A DNA stretch of 64,000 nt from Roseiarcus sp963770275. Lineage in GTDB: Bacteria > Pseudomonadota > Alphaproteobacteria > Rhizobiales > Beijerinckiaceae. Shown here piece by piece: positions 9,264-19,076 of the stretch (the stretch's first letter is position 1; each line of letters starts with the position of its first letter). Below the pieces are notes generated by a model. The model searched no databases, had not been told where the DNA came from, and saw nothing but the letters and a program-made list of their open reading frames with translations. A program made the position numbers and the translations under genes. Where the stretch lies: positions 1 through 64,000 of the forward strand of contig CAVYPD010000032.1 of assembly GCA_963770275.1 (NCBI GenBank), read 5' to 3'.

Positions 9264-10742
9264 TCAAGACTTGTCCGACAGATAGTCGGACAGAGTTGAT
9301 CGCACCCCGCGCGCCCAGAGCGCCGAGAGCGCATCGGAGAACGCGCGAACGTAGTTCGGATTGCCCGACAGATCGCCGAAGATGTGGCGCAATTGGAGGA
9401 ACGCCATCGGGTCGTTGCGGGCCGGCTTCGCTGCCTCTTGCAACTGCTTCCAGCTGGGATCGTTCGGCGCGATGGGCTTGCCGCTCTCGGTCTCGCCGTA
9501 GCAATAGCGGCACCAGAGAGCCGACACGAGAGCCAGACCCCGGAAGGACGCGCCCGCTTTCAGACGATCGGCGACAGCGGGAAGAATGAATTTCGGCTGA
9601 CGGTTCGAACCGTCGAAGCACAGGCGCTGGATCGTGTCGCCAATCTTCGGATTGGCGAAGCGGCGCGCAATCAATTCGCGATAGTCGTCGAGACTCGTGT
9701 TGGGCGGCGGCGGAACCACCGGCTGGACCTCGTTTTTGGTCAGCTTTTCGAGGAAAGCGCGGATCTGTTCGTCCGCCATCGCTTCGTGAACGAAGTGGAT
9801 GTCAAGCAGTCCTGCTGGATAGGCAATCGCGGCGTGACCGCCATTGAGGATACGGATCTTCATCAATTCGTAGGGAGACACGTCGGACGTGAACGTGACT
9901 CCGACCGTCTCCAGCGCCGGCCGCCCGCCCGGGAACTTGTCCTCCACCACCCATTGCCGGAACTCTTCACAAAAGACTGGCCAATTGTCCTCAAGGCCGC
10001 ACTTGTCGCGCAGAATGGCGCGTTCCCGGTCGGTCGTCGCGGGCGTGATACGGTCGACCATGGAATTGGGAAAGGCGACGTTGGCGCGAATCCAGCGCGC
10101 GAGTTCCGGATCGGCAAGCTCCGCGAGGCCAGCGACGGCGTTCTCAGTGACGTGACCATTGCCGGGGATGTTGTCGCAGGACATCACGGTGAAAGGCGCG
10201 GTCCCCGCGGCGCGACGGCGCTTGAGCCCAGCGGCGATCAATCCGAAAGCCGTCGTTGGCGACTCCGCGTGCTGCGAATCGTACACGATATCGGGATTGG
10301 CGGGATCGAAATGCTGCGTCGCCGGCGAGATGTAGTATCCGCCCTCCGTGACGGTCAGCGAGACAATGCGAATACTGGGCTCAGAGATCGCATCAAGGAA
10401 CGCCGGGATATCGTAAGGCCGAACGAAATCGATCATCGAACCGGTGACGCGGATATTGGTCGTATCCGCCTCTTGCTCAACGACCGTCGTCAGCCAGTCT
10501 TGCTCCTTGAGCTTTTCGCGGATCGTCACGTCCGGGTCGCGCACTCCGGCTCCGACAATCGCCCAGTCATGGTCGCGCCCGGCGTTGAACAGATCGTCGA
10601 GATAGACAGCCTGATGCGCGCGGTGAAAATTGCCGACGCCAATATGAACAATGCCCGCGCGAAGGTCAGAGCGTTGGTATTTCGGAGCCGCAACGTCCGC
10701 GGGCAAGCGCGAAAGCGCCGCCGCCGAAAGTTTGACGCTCAT
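9264..10742 (-). CDS. mtlK: Mannitol dehydrogenase family protein
   Basis: A long-chain polyol dehydrogenase of 492 residues that oxidises mannitol (or arabinitol, sorbitol) to the ketose with NAD. The N-terminal Rossmann loop is GIVHIGVGNFHRAHQAVYL. The catalytic motif of the family, Lys followed by Asn and His, is seen in MKIRILNGGHAAIAYP. CDNIPGNG and a VDRITP motif are also present. Full-length for the family. It follows the ATPase gene by about 60 bases and is one of four dehydrogenases in the operon, so the locus can probably handle several polyols, all imported by one transporter. Confidence 0.92.
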   Translation of the reverse strand: MSVKLSAAALSRLPADVAAPKYQRSDLRAGIVHIGVGNFHRAHQAVYLDDLFNAGRDHDWAIVGAGVRDPDVTIREKLKEQDWLTTVVEQEADTTNIRVTGSMIDFVRPYDIPAFLDAISEPSIRIVSLTVTEGGYYISPATQHFDPANPDIVYDSQHAESPTTAFGLIAAGLKRRRAAGTAPFTVMSCDNIPGNGHVTENAVAGLAELADPELARWIRANVAFPNSMVDRITPATTDRERAILRDKCGLEDNWPVFCEEFRQWVVEDKFPGGRPALETVGVTFTSDVSPYELMKIRILNGGHAAIAYPAGLLDIHFVHEAMADEQIRAFLEKLTKNEVQPVVPPPPNTSLDDYRELIARRFANPKIGDTIQRLCFDGSNRQPKFILPAVADRLKAGASFRGLALVSALWCRYCYGETESGKPIAPNDPSWKQLQEAAKPARNDPMAFLQLRHIFGDLSGNPNYVRAFSDALSALWARGVRSTLSDYLSDKS

Positions 10743-10801
10743 GATTCGAATCCACTCATCAAGTCAAACCGAAAACTGACGCGTTCGTCGCTCGCCCGCC
10801 G

Positions 10802-11803
10802 TCAGTTGACTCTCCTGCCGTCCTTATCGAAACGATGCAGGTGAGCCTCTCGCGGTGTAACGAAAATGCTCTGGCCCGGGGTCAGCGCCGCTTCACCCTC
10901 CAAACGCAAGGTCATCGGCCCGATGCCGTCAGCCTCCGCGTGGACAAATGTGTCAGAGCCAAGGTGCTCGGCGAGGCGCACCTTCGCCGGCCACTCGCCG
11001 GCGGTGGTCGATATGTCGGCATGTTCGGGCCGAATGCCAATCGTCTCCGCGCCGCGTTTGGCGGCGGGCGCGCCCTTGATCAGGTTCATGGTCGGCGAGC
11101 CGATGAAGCCGGCGACGAACAGTCCGTTGGGCCTGTTGTAGAGCTCGAGCGGCGAGCCGACCTGCGCGACCGAGCCGCGATCGAGCACCACGATCTTGTC
11201 AGCCATGGTCATCGCCTCGACCTGATCGTGAGTGACATAGATCATCGTGGTCTTCAGCGCCTCGTGAAGCTCGCCGATCTCGACCCGCATCTGCACGCGG
11301 AGCGCCGCGTCGAGATTGGACAGCGGCTCGTCGAACAGGAACGCTTTCGGCTCGCGCACGATTGCGCGCCCAATCGCGACGCGCTGGCGCTGGCCGCCGG
11401 AAAGCTGGCGCGGCTTGCGGTCGAGATAATCGGTCAGGTTCAAGGTCGTCGCCGCCTTGCGCACCTTCTGCTCGATGACGTCGGCTTTCTGTCCGGCCAT
11501 CTTGAGCGCGAAGGCGATGTTGCCGCGCACGCTCATGTGCGGATAGAGTGCGTAGGACTGGAACACCATGGCGAGCCCGCGCTGCGCGGGACCGACATTC
11601 GTCATGTCCTTGGCGTCGATCAGCACCTGTCCGGAGGTGACGTCCTCGAGACCGGCGATGAGGCGCAGAAGCGTCGACTTGCCGCAGCCGGACGGGCCCA
11701 CGAACACGGCGAACTCGCCGTTCTCGATATTGAGATTGACGCCGTTGATGATGCTGACTGCGCCAAACGCCTTGCGCACGTCCTTCAGTTGAATGCTTCC
11801 CAT
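10802..11803 (-). CDS. smoK: Polyol ABC transporter ATP-binding subunit
   Basis: A 333-residue ATPase of the MalK/UgpC type. It has Walker A GPSGCGKST, Q-loop MVFQSYALYPHM, signature LSGGQRQRVAIGRA, Walker B AFLFDEPLSNLDA, H-loop YVTHDQVEAMT, and a C-terminal TOBE region with GIRPEH. It energises import of polyols through the two permeases encoded just upstream (12657-11827 and 13533-12661). AAGGA gives a fair ribosome site. The gene sits in the standard binding protein, permease, permease, ATPase order. The symbol is by synteny with sorbitol/mannitol systems; substrate range is inferred from the dehydrogenases. Confidence 0.9.
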   Translation of the reverse strand: MGSIQLKDVRKAFGAVSIINGVNLNIENGEFAVFVGPSGCGKSTLLRLIAGLEDVTSGQVLIDAKDMTNVGPAQRGLAMVFQSYALYPHMSVRGNIAFALKMAGQKADVIEQKVRKAATTLNLTDYLDRKPRQLSGGQRQRVAIGRAIVREPKAFLFDEPLSNLDAALRVQMRVEIGELHEALKTTMIYVTHDQVEAMTMADKIVVLDRGSVAQVGSPLELYNRPNGLFVAGFIGSPTMNLIKGAPAAKRGAETIGIRPEHADISTTAGEWPAKVRLAEHLGSDTFVHAEADGIGPMTLRLEGEAALTPGQSIFVTPREAHLHRFDKDGRRVN

Positions 11804-11826
11804 GGCGGCAATTCCTTATTGCGGGA

Positions 11827-12657
11827 TCATTTGACCGCGCCGAAGGTCAAGCCTCGGACCAGCTGTTTCTGCGAGAACCAGCCGAGGATGAGGATTGGCG
11901 CGATGGCAAGTGTCGAGGCGGCCGAAAGCTTGGCCCAGAAAAAGCCTTCCGGCGCGGAGTAAGAAGCGATGAAAGCGGTCAGCGGCGCTGCGTTCGATGT
12001 CGTGAGATTGAGGGTCCAGAACGCCTCGTTCCACGACAGGATGATCGCGAGCAGCATAGTCGAGGCGATGCCCGGCACCGCCATCGGCGTCAGCACATAG
12101 ACGATCTCGTTGATAAGCGAAGCCCCGTCCATGCGCGCCGCCTCGAGGATGTCGTTCGGGATCTCTTTGAAGTAAGTGTAGAGCATCCAGACCAAAAGCG
12201 GCAGGTTGAGCAGCATCAGCACGAGCCCAATCCCGAACAGGCTATCAAGCAGGCCCAAGTTCTTGAACAGGAGGTAGATCGGCACCAGCACGCCGACGGC
12301 CGGCATCATCTTGGTCGACAGCATCCACATCAACAGGTCTTTGGTGCGCTTGCCCGGCGCGAACGCCATCGACCAGGCGGCCGGAACGGCGATCAGGAGA
12401 CCCACCAGGTTCGCGCCGATCGACAGCACGACCGAATTGAAGGCGAACTTCAGATAGTTCGAGCGCTGCTGAACCTCGACGTAGTTTTCCAGCGTCCAGT
12501 TGAAGAACAGGAACTTCGGCGGCATCGCGATGGCGTCCAGCTCGCTCTTGAAGCTGGTCAGGAACGTCCAAAGGATCGGGAAGAAGATCAGGAAGGCGAC
12601 GACCCAGGCGAGAATCGTGACCCCGACGCGCTGGCCCATGGATTTCTTGATGGCCAT
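11827..12657 (-). CDS. smoG: Polyol ABC transporter permease (second subunit)
   Basis: A 276-residue inner-membrane permease with six hydrophobic segments and the EAA loop, EAARMDGASLINEIVYVLTPMAVPG, between segments 4 and 5. This is the CUT1 (MalG-type) partner of a sugar ABC importer. The start codon lies three bases after the stop of the preceding permease, with GGAGG inside that gene's 3' end, so translation is probably coupled. Intact and of normal length. It contacts the ATPase at 10802-11803. Confidence 0.9.
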   Translation of the reverse strand: MAIKKSMGQRVGVTILAWVVAFLIFFPILWTFLTSFKSELDAIAMPPKFLFFNWTLENYVEVQQRSNYLKFAFNSVVLSIGANLVGLLIAVPAAWSMAFAPGKRTKDLLMWMLSTKMMPAVGVLVPIYLLFKNLGLLDSLFGIGLVLMLLNLPLLVWMLYTYFKEIPNDILEAARMDGASLINEIVYVLTPMAVPGIASTMLLAIILSWNEAFWTLNLTTSNAAPLTAFIASYSAPEGFFWAKLSAASTLAIAPILILGWFSQKQLVRGLTFGAVK

Positions 12658-12660
12658 CGT

Positions 12661-13533
12661 TCAGCCCTCCAGGTTCTTGCCGATGATGCGCATCAGAAAG
12701 ATCGCGACGATGTTGGCGAGGATGACCGCGACGATGCCGCCCGCCGAAGCGCTGCCGACATCGAAGTTGAGCAGCGCCTGCTTGTAGACGAGGAAGGGAA
12801 TGTTCGTCGTGGCGACGCCGGGGCCGCCGGAGGTCGTGACGTAGATTTCCGCAAATACGCTGAGCAGGAAAATCGTCTCGATCAGGATGACGACAGTGAT
12901 CGCGCGCGCGATATGCGGCAGGACGATATAGAAGAAATAGGAGAGCGCGCCCGCGCCGTCGAGCGAGGCCGCCTCCTTCTGCTCCTCATCAAGCGACTGC
13001 AGCGCGGTCAGAAGGATCAGGCTGGCGAACGGCAGCCATTCCCACGACACGACGATGATGACCGACAGCATCGGCCAGTTGGTGAACCAGACGATGGGTT
13101 CAACCCCAATGATCGGGCGATCCAGGCGAAGAGCCCGGAATCCGGGTTCATCAGCAGGTTCTTCCACACAAGCGCGCTGACCGTCGGCATGACGAAGAAC
13201 GGCGCGATGACCATGAGCCGGAGTATGTTCAGCCCGAACACCGGCTGGTCCATCAACAAAGCGACCAGCATGCCGCCGACGACGCTGATGACGAGCACGG
13301 AGACGACGAGGATCAACGTATTGAAGAAGCGCAGTCAGGAAATCCGGGTCGGATAGGAATGACGTATAGTTTTGCAGACCGACAAAGGCGCTGTTGTCGG
13401 GATCGAGCAGGCTGTAGCGCAGCGTCGAAAAATAGAGCGTCATCACCAGCGGCACGATCATCCAGATGAAAAGCAGGATGACCGATGGTGAAACGAGAGC
13501 GCGACCCGCTGTCGCCGTTTGCTGCGTCGCCAT
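12661..13533 (-). pseudogene. smoF: Polyol ABC transporter permease (first subunit), two frameshifts
   Basis: This MalF-type permease starts MATQQTATAGRALVSP behind a strong GGGAGGAAGG site. The reading frame breaks near 13335, continues in a second frame as ILVVSVLVISVVGGMLVALLM and MVIAPFFVMPTVSALVWKN, then returns near 13110 as VWFTNWPMLSVIIVVSWEW. The EAA loop (EEQKEAASLDGAGALSYFF) and C-terminus are intact. The two shifts compensate, so a reading frame stays open over the whole span but with a scrambled middle. Conserved membrane segments are readable in both frames, which suggests recent or artefactual indels. If real, the transporter would be dead. Confidence 0.82.
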
Positions 13534-13618
13534 CGTTGTGGCCCTTCCTCCCGATTTGCGCCTAGTCGCCCGTTGTGGCCGCCGGCGCGTCCTTATTGGT
13601 TCCTAGGCTCCTGCCCTT

Positions 13619-13644
13619 CCCCCTTCTCGCGAACGAGAAGGGGG
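13619..13644. terminator. Perfect 11-bp hairpin between binding protein and permease genes
   Basis: CCCCCTTCTCG and CGAGAAGGGGG face each other across a CGAA loop, in the 186-base gap between the binding-protein stop (13720) and the permease start (13533). There is no following T-run on the minus strand. Such hairpins after binding-protein genes usually protect the upstream mRNA or cause partial termination, giving more binding protein than permease. It could also be a dispersed REP-like palindrome of the Hyphomicrobiales. Confidence 0.6.
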
Positions 13645-13719
13645 CGGGGCGGGAGGACACCCCTTCCTGCCGCTTTGCGCGAGGTACGCGACGCGAAGCG
13701 GCGGGGAAGCGGCTTAGCT

Positions 13720-15038
13720 TCACTTGACGTAACCGGCCTTCTTCATCGCGGTCTCGGTGCTGGCCTGGGCCTTCGCGAGCGCCTGGTCGACGGTCATCGT
13801 TCCGGCGAGAGCGGCCGAGAAGTCCTGACCGACGTCCGTGCCGATGCCCTGGAATTCGGGGATCGCCACGAACTGAACGCCGGTGTACGGCACCGGCTTC
13901 ACCGTCGGATGCGTCGGATCGGCCGAGTTGATCGAGTCGAGCGTCATCTGAGCGAACGGCGCGGCCTTCAGGTAGTCCGGATTCTTGTAGAGCGAGGTGC
14001 GCGTGCCCGGCGGAACGTTGGCCCAGCCCTCCTTCGAAGCGACGAGATCGGTATAGTGCTTGCTGGTCGCCCACGAAATGAACTTCTGCGCCGCGTCCGC
14101 CTTCTTCGTGCCGGCCGGAATCGCCGAGCGACCACGCCCACAGCCAGTTGCCGCGCTTGCCGAGGCCGTTGTCGGGAGCAAGCGCGAAGCCGACCTTGTC
14201 GGCGACCTTCGATTGCTTCGGGTCGGTCACGAAAGCCGCGGCGACCGTGGCGTCGATCCACATGCCGCACTTGCCGTCGTTGAACAGCGCGAGGTTCTCG
14301 TTGAAGCCGTTCGACGAGGCGCCGGGAGGGCCGTCGGCCTTCAGCAGCGGCACATAGAAGTCGAGCGTCTCCTTCCATTCGGGCGAGTTGAACTGCGGCT
14401 TCCACTTCTCGTCGAACCAGCGCGCGCCGAAGGAATTGGCGGTCGCGGTCAGGAACGCCATGTTCTCGCCCCAGCCCGGCTTGCCGCGCAGGCAGATGCC
14501 GTAGACGCCCGCCGCCTTGTCGGTCATCTTGTCGGCGGCTTGCTTGATGAACTCCCAGGTCGGCTTCTCCGGCATCTTGAGGCCGGCCTTGTCCATCAGG
14601 TCCTTGCGGTACATGACGAAGGAGCTTTCGCCGTAGAACGGCGCGGCGTAGAGCTTGCCGTCACTGCGACAGGCCGGAGCGAATGGCGGGCAGGAGGTCG
14701 TCGACGTCGTAGTCGGCGCCGAGCTTGTCGAGCGGCAGCAGCCATTTCTTCTTCGCCCAGATCGGCATCTCATAGGTGCCGATGGTCAGGACGTCGAACT
14801 GGCCGCCCTTGGTGGCGATGTCGGTCGTCACCTTCTGGCGCAGCACGTTTTCTTCAAGCGTGACCCAGTTGAGCTTGATGTCGGGATTGGCCTTGGTGAA
14901 ATCGTCCGTCAGCTTCTGCATGCGGACCATGTCGCCGTTGTTGACGGTCGCGATCGTCAGTGTCGTCTCGGCGTAAGCGGGAAGCGAGAAGCCAGCGAGC
15001 GCAACGGCCCCGAGCAGGCCCTTCACAAGAACCTTCAT
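13720..15038 (-). pseudogene. smoE: Polyol ABC transporter substrate-binding protein, two frameshifts
   Basis: The protein starts MKVLVKGLLGAVALAG at ATG 15038, with GGAGGAAA eight bases upstream. A Sec signal peptide ends near LPAYAETTLTIATVNNGDM. It is a cluster B/D extracellular sugar-binding protein (SBP_bac_1 type). The frame breaks near 14668 (after LLPAIRSG) and again near 14130, where it resumes as IPAGTKKADAAQKFISWATS and runs to the end KKAGYVK. Together the parts give about 440 residues, normal for the family. Both breaks leave conserved sequence on each side, so an assembly cause is plausible. It delivers polyol to the adjacent permeases. Confidence 0.85.
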
Positions 15039-15057
15039 AGCGTTTCCTCCGTGCGGC

Positions 15058-15073
15058 ATGCCCATTTGGGCAT
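15058..15073. promoter_or_regulatory. Inverted repeat upstream of the binding-protein gene
   Basis: ATGCCCA and TGGGCAT are perfect inverted 7-base arms with two bases between. The site begins 20 bases before the start codon of the binding-protein gene. It lies close to the second palindrome at 15088-15101. It may be an operator overlapping the 5' leader, or a leader hairpin; the sequence does not distinguish these. Confidence 0.45.
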
Positions 15074-15087
15074 TTGCCAAGCTAGCG

Positions 15088-15101
15088 GGCGAATATTCGC
15101 C
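15088..15101. promoter_or_regulatory. Perfect 14-bp palindrome, candidate operator of the polyol operon
   Basis: GGCGAATATTCGCC is a perfect 14-base palindrome, 50 bases upstream of the binding-protein start and within the 162-base gap after the SorC-type regulator gene. The surrounding sequence is more AT-rich than the neighbouring genes, as expected for a promoter. It is the best candidate binding site for the regulator encoded at 15201-16157. Binding is inferred from position and symmetry only. Confidence 0.5.
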
Positions 15102-15200
15102 ATAAGTTTGGGCGCGAGTCAATGCGGATTTTCGCCAAGCTGTGCAAAAACCGCCATCCCGGTCGAAAAATCGGCATTTTGGGCCTTTTTTGCCTCCGCT

Positions 15201-16157
15201 TCATCGCTGCAGCAGATGCTCCGCGGTCGACTCGTCGGTGACCAAGCCGGAAATGAGCCGCCCGGCGAGCGCGCCGCGCACCGGCGCCCGCCGCGCCGGC
15301 CCCATCGCGACGCCGATCACGAGTCGGTTGTCGGCGCGACGCAAGGGCGCCGAGGCGACCCGCTGGTTCGTGCCCTCGACGAGCACCTTTCCGGCTGAAT
15401 CGAACGCCCAGCCGGTGATCTCGCCGACCGCGCCAAGCTGGCGCAAAGCCTCGGCTTCCTGTCGTGTGATGATGCCGTCCTGAACGAGGGCGGCCGAGTC
15501 GCCGACCGCGCCGACACCGACGAAACAGACGTCAGTGCGTTCGACCAGATCAAAAAGACTCTTCACCGAGGCGAGGCTGGTCAGGAGCTCGCGCTCCTCG
15601 ACCGAGCGAGCGATGACCGGCAGCGGCATCGGGTAGTGCGGGGCGCGCACGCTGTCGGACACGCGAATGATGACGTCGTAGAACGAAGCCGAACCGTCGG
15701 TCTTGGTGGTGCCGACCAGCGCGACCAGCTTGTGCTGTGGGCATTCCATCGCCGGCAATTGATCGGCGACGGCGCGCATCGTGCGGCCGGTGCCGATGCC
15801 GATGATCGCTGGCTCCGAGCGGCGCAGCCAACGTTCGAATTCCGCCGCGGCGACTTGAGCGATGCCAAGCGTCGAAGACGTCGAGGCCGGATCGGTCGGG
15901 GCGACCTCGCAGAACCTGAGGTCGTAACGCAGCTTGAGCGCCGCGGCGAGCTCCATGCAGCGCGCGATCGGATGATCGAGCCGGACCTTGATGAGCCGCT
16001 CGCTGATCGCCAGCGAAACCAGCCGCTGCGCCGCCTGGCGCGAAATGCCGAGCTTGCGCGCGATCTCGTCCTGGGTGTTGCCGGCGACGTAATAGAGCCA
16101 TCCGGCGCGAGCGGCCTCGTCGAGCCGCAATCCATCCTGATCCGACTTGCGCGCCAT
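15201..16157 (-). CDS. SorC/DeoR-family sugar-binding transcriptional regulator
   Basis: A 318-residue regulator with an N-terminal helix-turn-helix (residues about 15-55: AARAGWLYYVAGNTQDEIARKLGISRQAAQRLV) and a large C-terminal sugar-phosphate-binding domain related to phosphosugar isomerases (GIGTGRTM, GVGAVGDSA, TGWAFDSAG, GVAMGPAR). Members respond to a phosphorylated sugar and control adjacent polyol or sugar operons. It starts four bases after the stop of the FGGY-HAD gene, so the two are co-transcribed. The gap downstream holds two palindromes that could be its operator. Likely effector: a phosphorylated product of the neighbouring kinase (inference). Confidence 0.9.
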   Translation of the reverse strand: MARKSDQDGLRLDEAARAGWLYYVAGNTQDEIARKLGISRQAAQRLVSLAISERLIKVRLDHPIARCMELAAALKLRYDLRFCEVAPTDPASTSSTLGIAQVAAAEFERWLRRSEPAIIGIGTGRTMRAVADQLPAMECPQHKLVALVGTTKTDGSASFYDVIIRVSDSVRAPHYPMPLPVIARSVEERELLTSLASVKSLFDLVERTDVCFVGVGAVGDSAALVQDGIITRQEAEALRQLGAVGEITGWAFDSAGKVLVEGTNQRVASAPLRRADNRLVIGVAMGPARRAPVRGALAGRLISGLVTDESTAEHLLQR

Positions 16158-16161
16158 GGCT

Positions 16162-18475
16162 TCAGTCCGCGCCCTGGGCGTTCGCTCGGGCGACCCGCGC
16201 GGCGATGATGTCAGGCAGCTGCGCCATATCGTCGAAGAGCAGTTCGGCGCCGGCCGTGGTCAGTTGCGCTCCATCTTCAAGAGGGGAGAAATGACTGGCG
16301 CCGACAAACCCGAACACCGCCATTCCGGCGGCGCACCCGGCGACGACGCCAGCGACGCTGTCTTCGATCACAAGGCAGTCTTTCGGCGCGACGCCCATCG
16401 CGCGCGCGGCATGGAGGAAAAGATCCGGACTTGGCTTTCCCTCCGCGACGTCGGCGGCGGAAAAAATGTTGGGGGCGAACATCGTCTCGTAGCCGGCCAC
16501 GCGAAGCGAGAGGCGCAATCTCTCATGCCCGCTCGAAGAGGCGACGCATACGCGCGCGCGCAAGCCTTCGACCGCCTGCCGCACGCCTTCGACCCCTTTC
16601 AGTTCGCGCCCAAACGCCAATAGAATCTCGCGCGAAAACTCGTCGCGAAAATTCTCTGGCAATGGTCCCCCGAGCTCTGTTTCGATTCCATGCAGGGACG
16701 AATCGAGCCTTCGCCCCAGGAAGCGTTCGCGTGTTTCCTGATCGGTCAGGCGAACGCCGGCTTCGCTTAGCCTGCGGCGCATGACGCCGAGCGCGATCAC
16801 TTCGCTGTCGACCAGCACGCCGTCGCAATCGAAAATGACCAATTCAGGCCAGCGCGACTTGCGATCGAGTTCGCGAATCTCCCGCTCAGTTCGGCGCAAC
16901 ATCTCGCAGGCCTGGCGCTTTCGTGCGTGGAACGCCGCGATCGCCCCGCCGGCCGGCGCCGCTGCGCCTGGCGCGATCGCTGACATCGATGACATCGCGG
17001 ACGCCATGGTCTGCGTCCCCGCGGCGACCGCGCCCACCATCGCCGAGCCCAGAAGCACCGGCTCCTGGGTCTCCGGCAACGCCACCGTCTTGCCACACAC
17101 ATCGGCGATGATCTGGCGGATCAATGCGCTGCGCGCCGCGCCGCCGCTAACGACAATCGAATCGAATTCATAGCCAGACGCTTCGAGCTTGCGCATAATG
17201 TCGGCCAAGCCATAGGCGAGGCCGCAGAGGCCAGCCACGTAGAGTTCCTGCAAGCTCGCAGCATCCTCACGCAGATCCATCCCCATCACGACGCCGCGCA
17301 CACCCGCATCCGCCGACAGCGATCGGCTGCCGATGAAGTCAGGCAGGACGTGCAGGCCCTCGGCGATCAGCGCCGCTTGCGACAGGCCGCCGGCCCGGGC
17401 GACGATCTCTTTCTCGAGCGCGTGGAGTGCATGTGGTCCGGCGCGGGCCGACAATTCGGCAAAGGCCGGATGCAGCCGCAGCAGGTGATCGATCGCTCCG
17501 CCGAACGCCGACTGCCCGCCGTCGATGAGCCATTGATTCGGGGTGAGCGCGCCGAAATGGGGGCCCCAGATTCCATCCATGAATCGGGGCGCGTCGGCAA
17601 GCGCCATGCAGCTCGACGACGTGCCCAGGATCAACGCCAGACGCCGGCGCGGATCGGCTTGCACCCCGCCCGCTCGCGCCCCCAGCGTGCCCGCGGCGCC
17701 CGCGTGTGCGTCGATCAGCCCCGCGCCGACCGCCGTCCCGGGCCTCAAGCCCATCGCCGCGGCGGCCTCGGGCGTCAATCCCCGACCGAGCGGCGCGCCC
17801 GGCGGCGCCGTCTTGGCGCCGATGAGGGCATAATCCTCGTCCTTGAGGAACCCGAGTCCCACGCTGTCGAAAAATTCGTCCGGCCAGCGCGTCTCGTGCG
17901 CGAGATAGCCGAACTTGCAGGTCGCGGGACAGGCTCGAACGGATTAGCGACCCGGTGGCGCGAAACGACAGGAAATCAGTGAGATCGAAGAAATGCCCGG
18001 CGGCGTTTATCGTTTTGGGCTTGCATCGGGCGAGCCATGCTAGCTTCGGCGCATGCATCTCGGGCGAGATCTTGCCGCCCACATAGCGCAGGACATCATG
18101 CCCGCCGGCATTGATCCGCTCGGAATCATCCACGGCGCGATGATCCATCCACACGATCACGTCCCGTTCCGGCGCATCGGTCGGGCTCACCGACAAGGGA
18201 CGCGCATTCCGGTCGAGCGCGACCAGGGAGCAGGTCGCGTCGAAGCCCATGCCGCGAACCCCCTCAGGCGGCAGACCCGACGCCTCGATCGCTTCTCGCA
18301 CGGCTGACGTGACCGCGCTCCAGATGTCGTCAGACGATTGCTCGACGATGTCGCCCGGCTCGCGCCAGACGGCGATCGGCCGCCGGGCGCTAGCGAGGAG
18401 CCGCCCGACGGAATCGAAAACGCCAGCCCTGGCGCTGAGCGTGCCGACGTCCACTCCGATATAGGCTTCGCTCAT
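16162..18475 (-). pseudogene. FGGY carbohydrate kinase fused to HAD phosphatase, one frameshift
   Basis: The start ATG 18475 gives MSEAYIGVDVGTLSARAGVFD, the first ATP motif of FGGY kinases. DIWSAV, WMDHRAVDDSERIN and MHAPKLAWL follow. The frame breaks near 17925, then runs as CKFGYLAHETRWPDEFFDSVG, GLIDAHAGAAGTLG, ILGTSSSCMAL and VVSGGAARSALIRQIIADV, ending about residue 535. Without a stop it continues into a complete HAD-IA hydrolase: LVIFDCDGVLVDSEV, ASSSGHERL, EGKPSPDLFL and VIEDSVAGV. In related polyol loci the two activities are usually separate neighbours; here they share one frame of about 770 residues. The kinase probably phosphorylates a ketose or polyol, and the HAD part could act on a sugar phosphate. 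A lost stop codon is an alternative to a true fusion. Confidence 0.8.
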
Positions 18476-19076
18476 GTCCACCTGCCCGGGGTGAAATCCG
18501 GCAGGACAATTCTCCGTTTCCTGCCCCACTGGCAAGCGGCAGCCCTGAGGATAGCGTCGAACCAGGATCGCAAGCCCCGACGATTCCAAAACTGGGACCG
18601 GTTCGCGAGATCTTCTGAGCTCGACATGGATCGAGGCCATTCGATCATTTCATTTTCTTGCGATAGACAGAACGATATGTTATTGTCTTCTACTCGGCAG
18701 ATTAAAAACCACCGGCCCTTGATGGATGATTGTGAGCGTCACATAGCGGTGAAAAACGCGAAACGAAAAGGCCATCAAGTCCTTGAAATCAAACGATCCC
18801 GCGAAATCCTGATTCAGTGTTCATAATGATTTCAGTAGCATAGGAATAGGCTCGCGAAACGTTTCGTTTCGCTGGACGAAATGGACCTCCCGCATTTTTG
18901 GACGGACTGCTTTCGTGGGCGCTCGCAACACAATGCAGAGTCTCCTACCGAGGCCCTGCGCAGCGAGGCTCGAACGACGAAAAAAGTTGCCGAAAGCGCA
19001 GCTAAGCTGTTGAAATCGTTATCTCACGTAATTTTGTGCGCGAGTGCGTGGCCTAAGGGCGCCGCGCCTCGAATAG
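18476..19076. other. Intergenic region with palindromic site
   Basis: Six hundred bases between the FGGY-HAD start and the WD40 gene hold no convincing gene. The middle part, about 18640-18860, is clearly more AT-rich than its surroundings. It should contain the promoter of the polyol kinase-regulator transcript. A symmetrical site at 18854-18872 is listed separately. A frame covering 18338-18826 has no recognisable product and mostly mirrors the kinase gene. Confidence 0.4.
18854..18872. promoter_or_regulatory. Inverted repeat GCGAAACG-TTT-CGTTTCGC
   Basis: Two perfect 8-base arms separated by three bases; inside lies the 12-base palindrome CGAAACGTTTCG. A single half-site GCGAAACG recurs near 18758. 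The pair looks like a repressor operator, similar in shape to LacI-family sites. It lies about 380 bases upstream of the FGGY kinase start, which is distant for a simple operator. No LacI gene is in this window. Confidence 0.4.
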
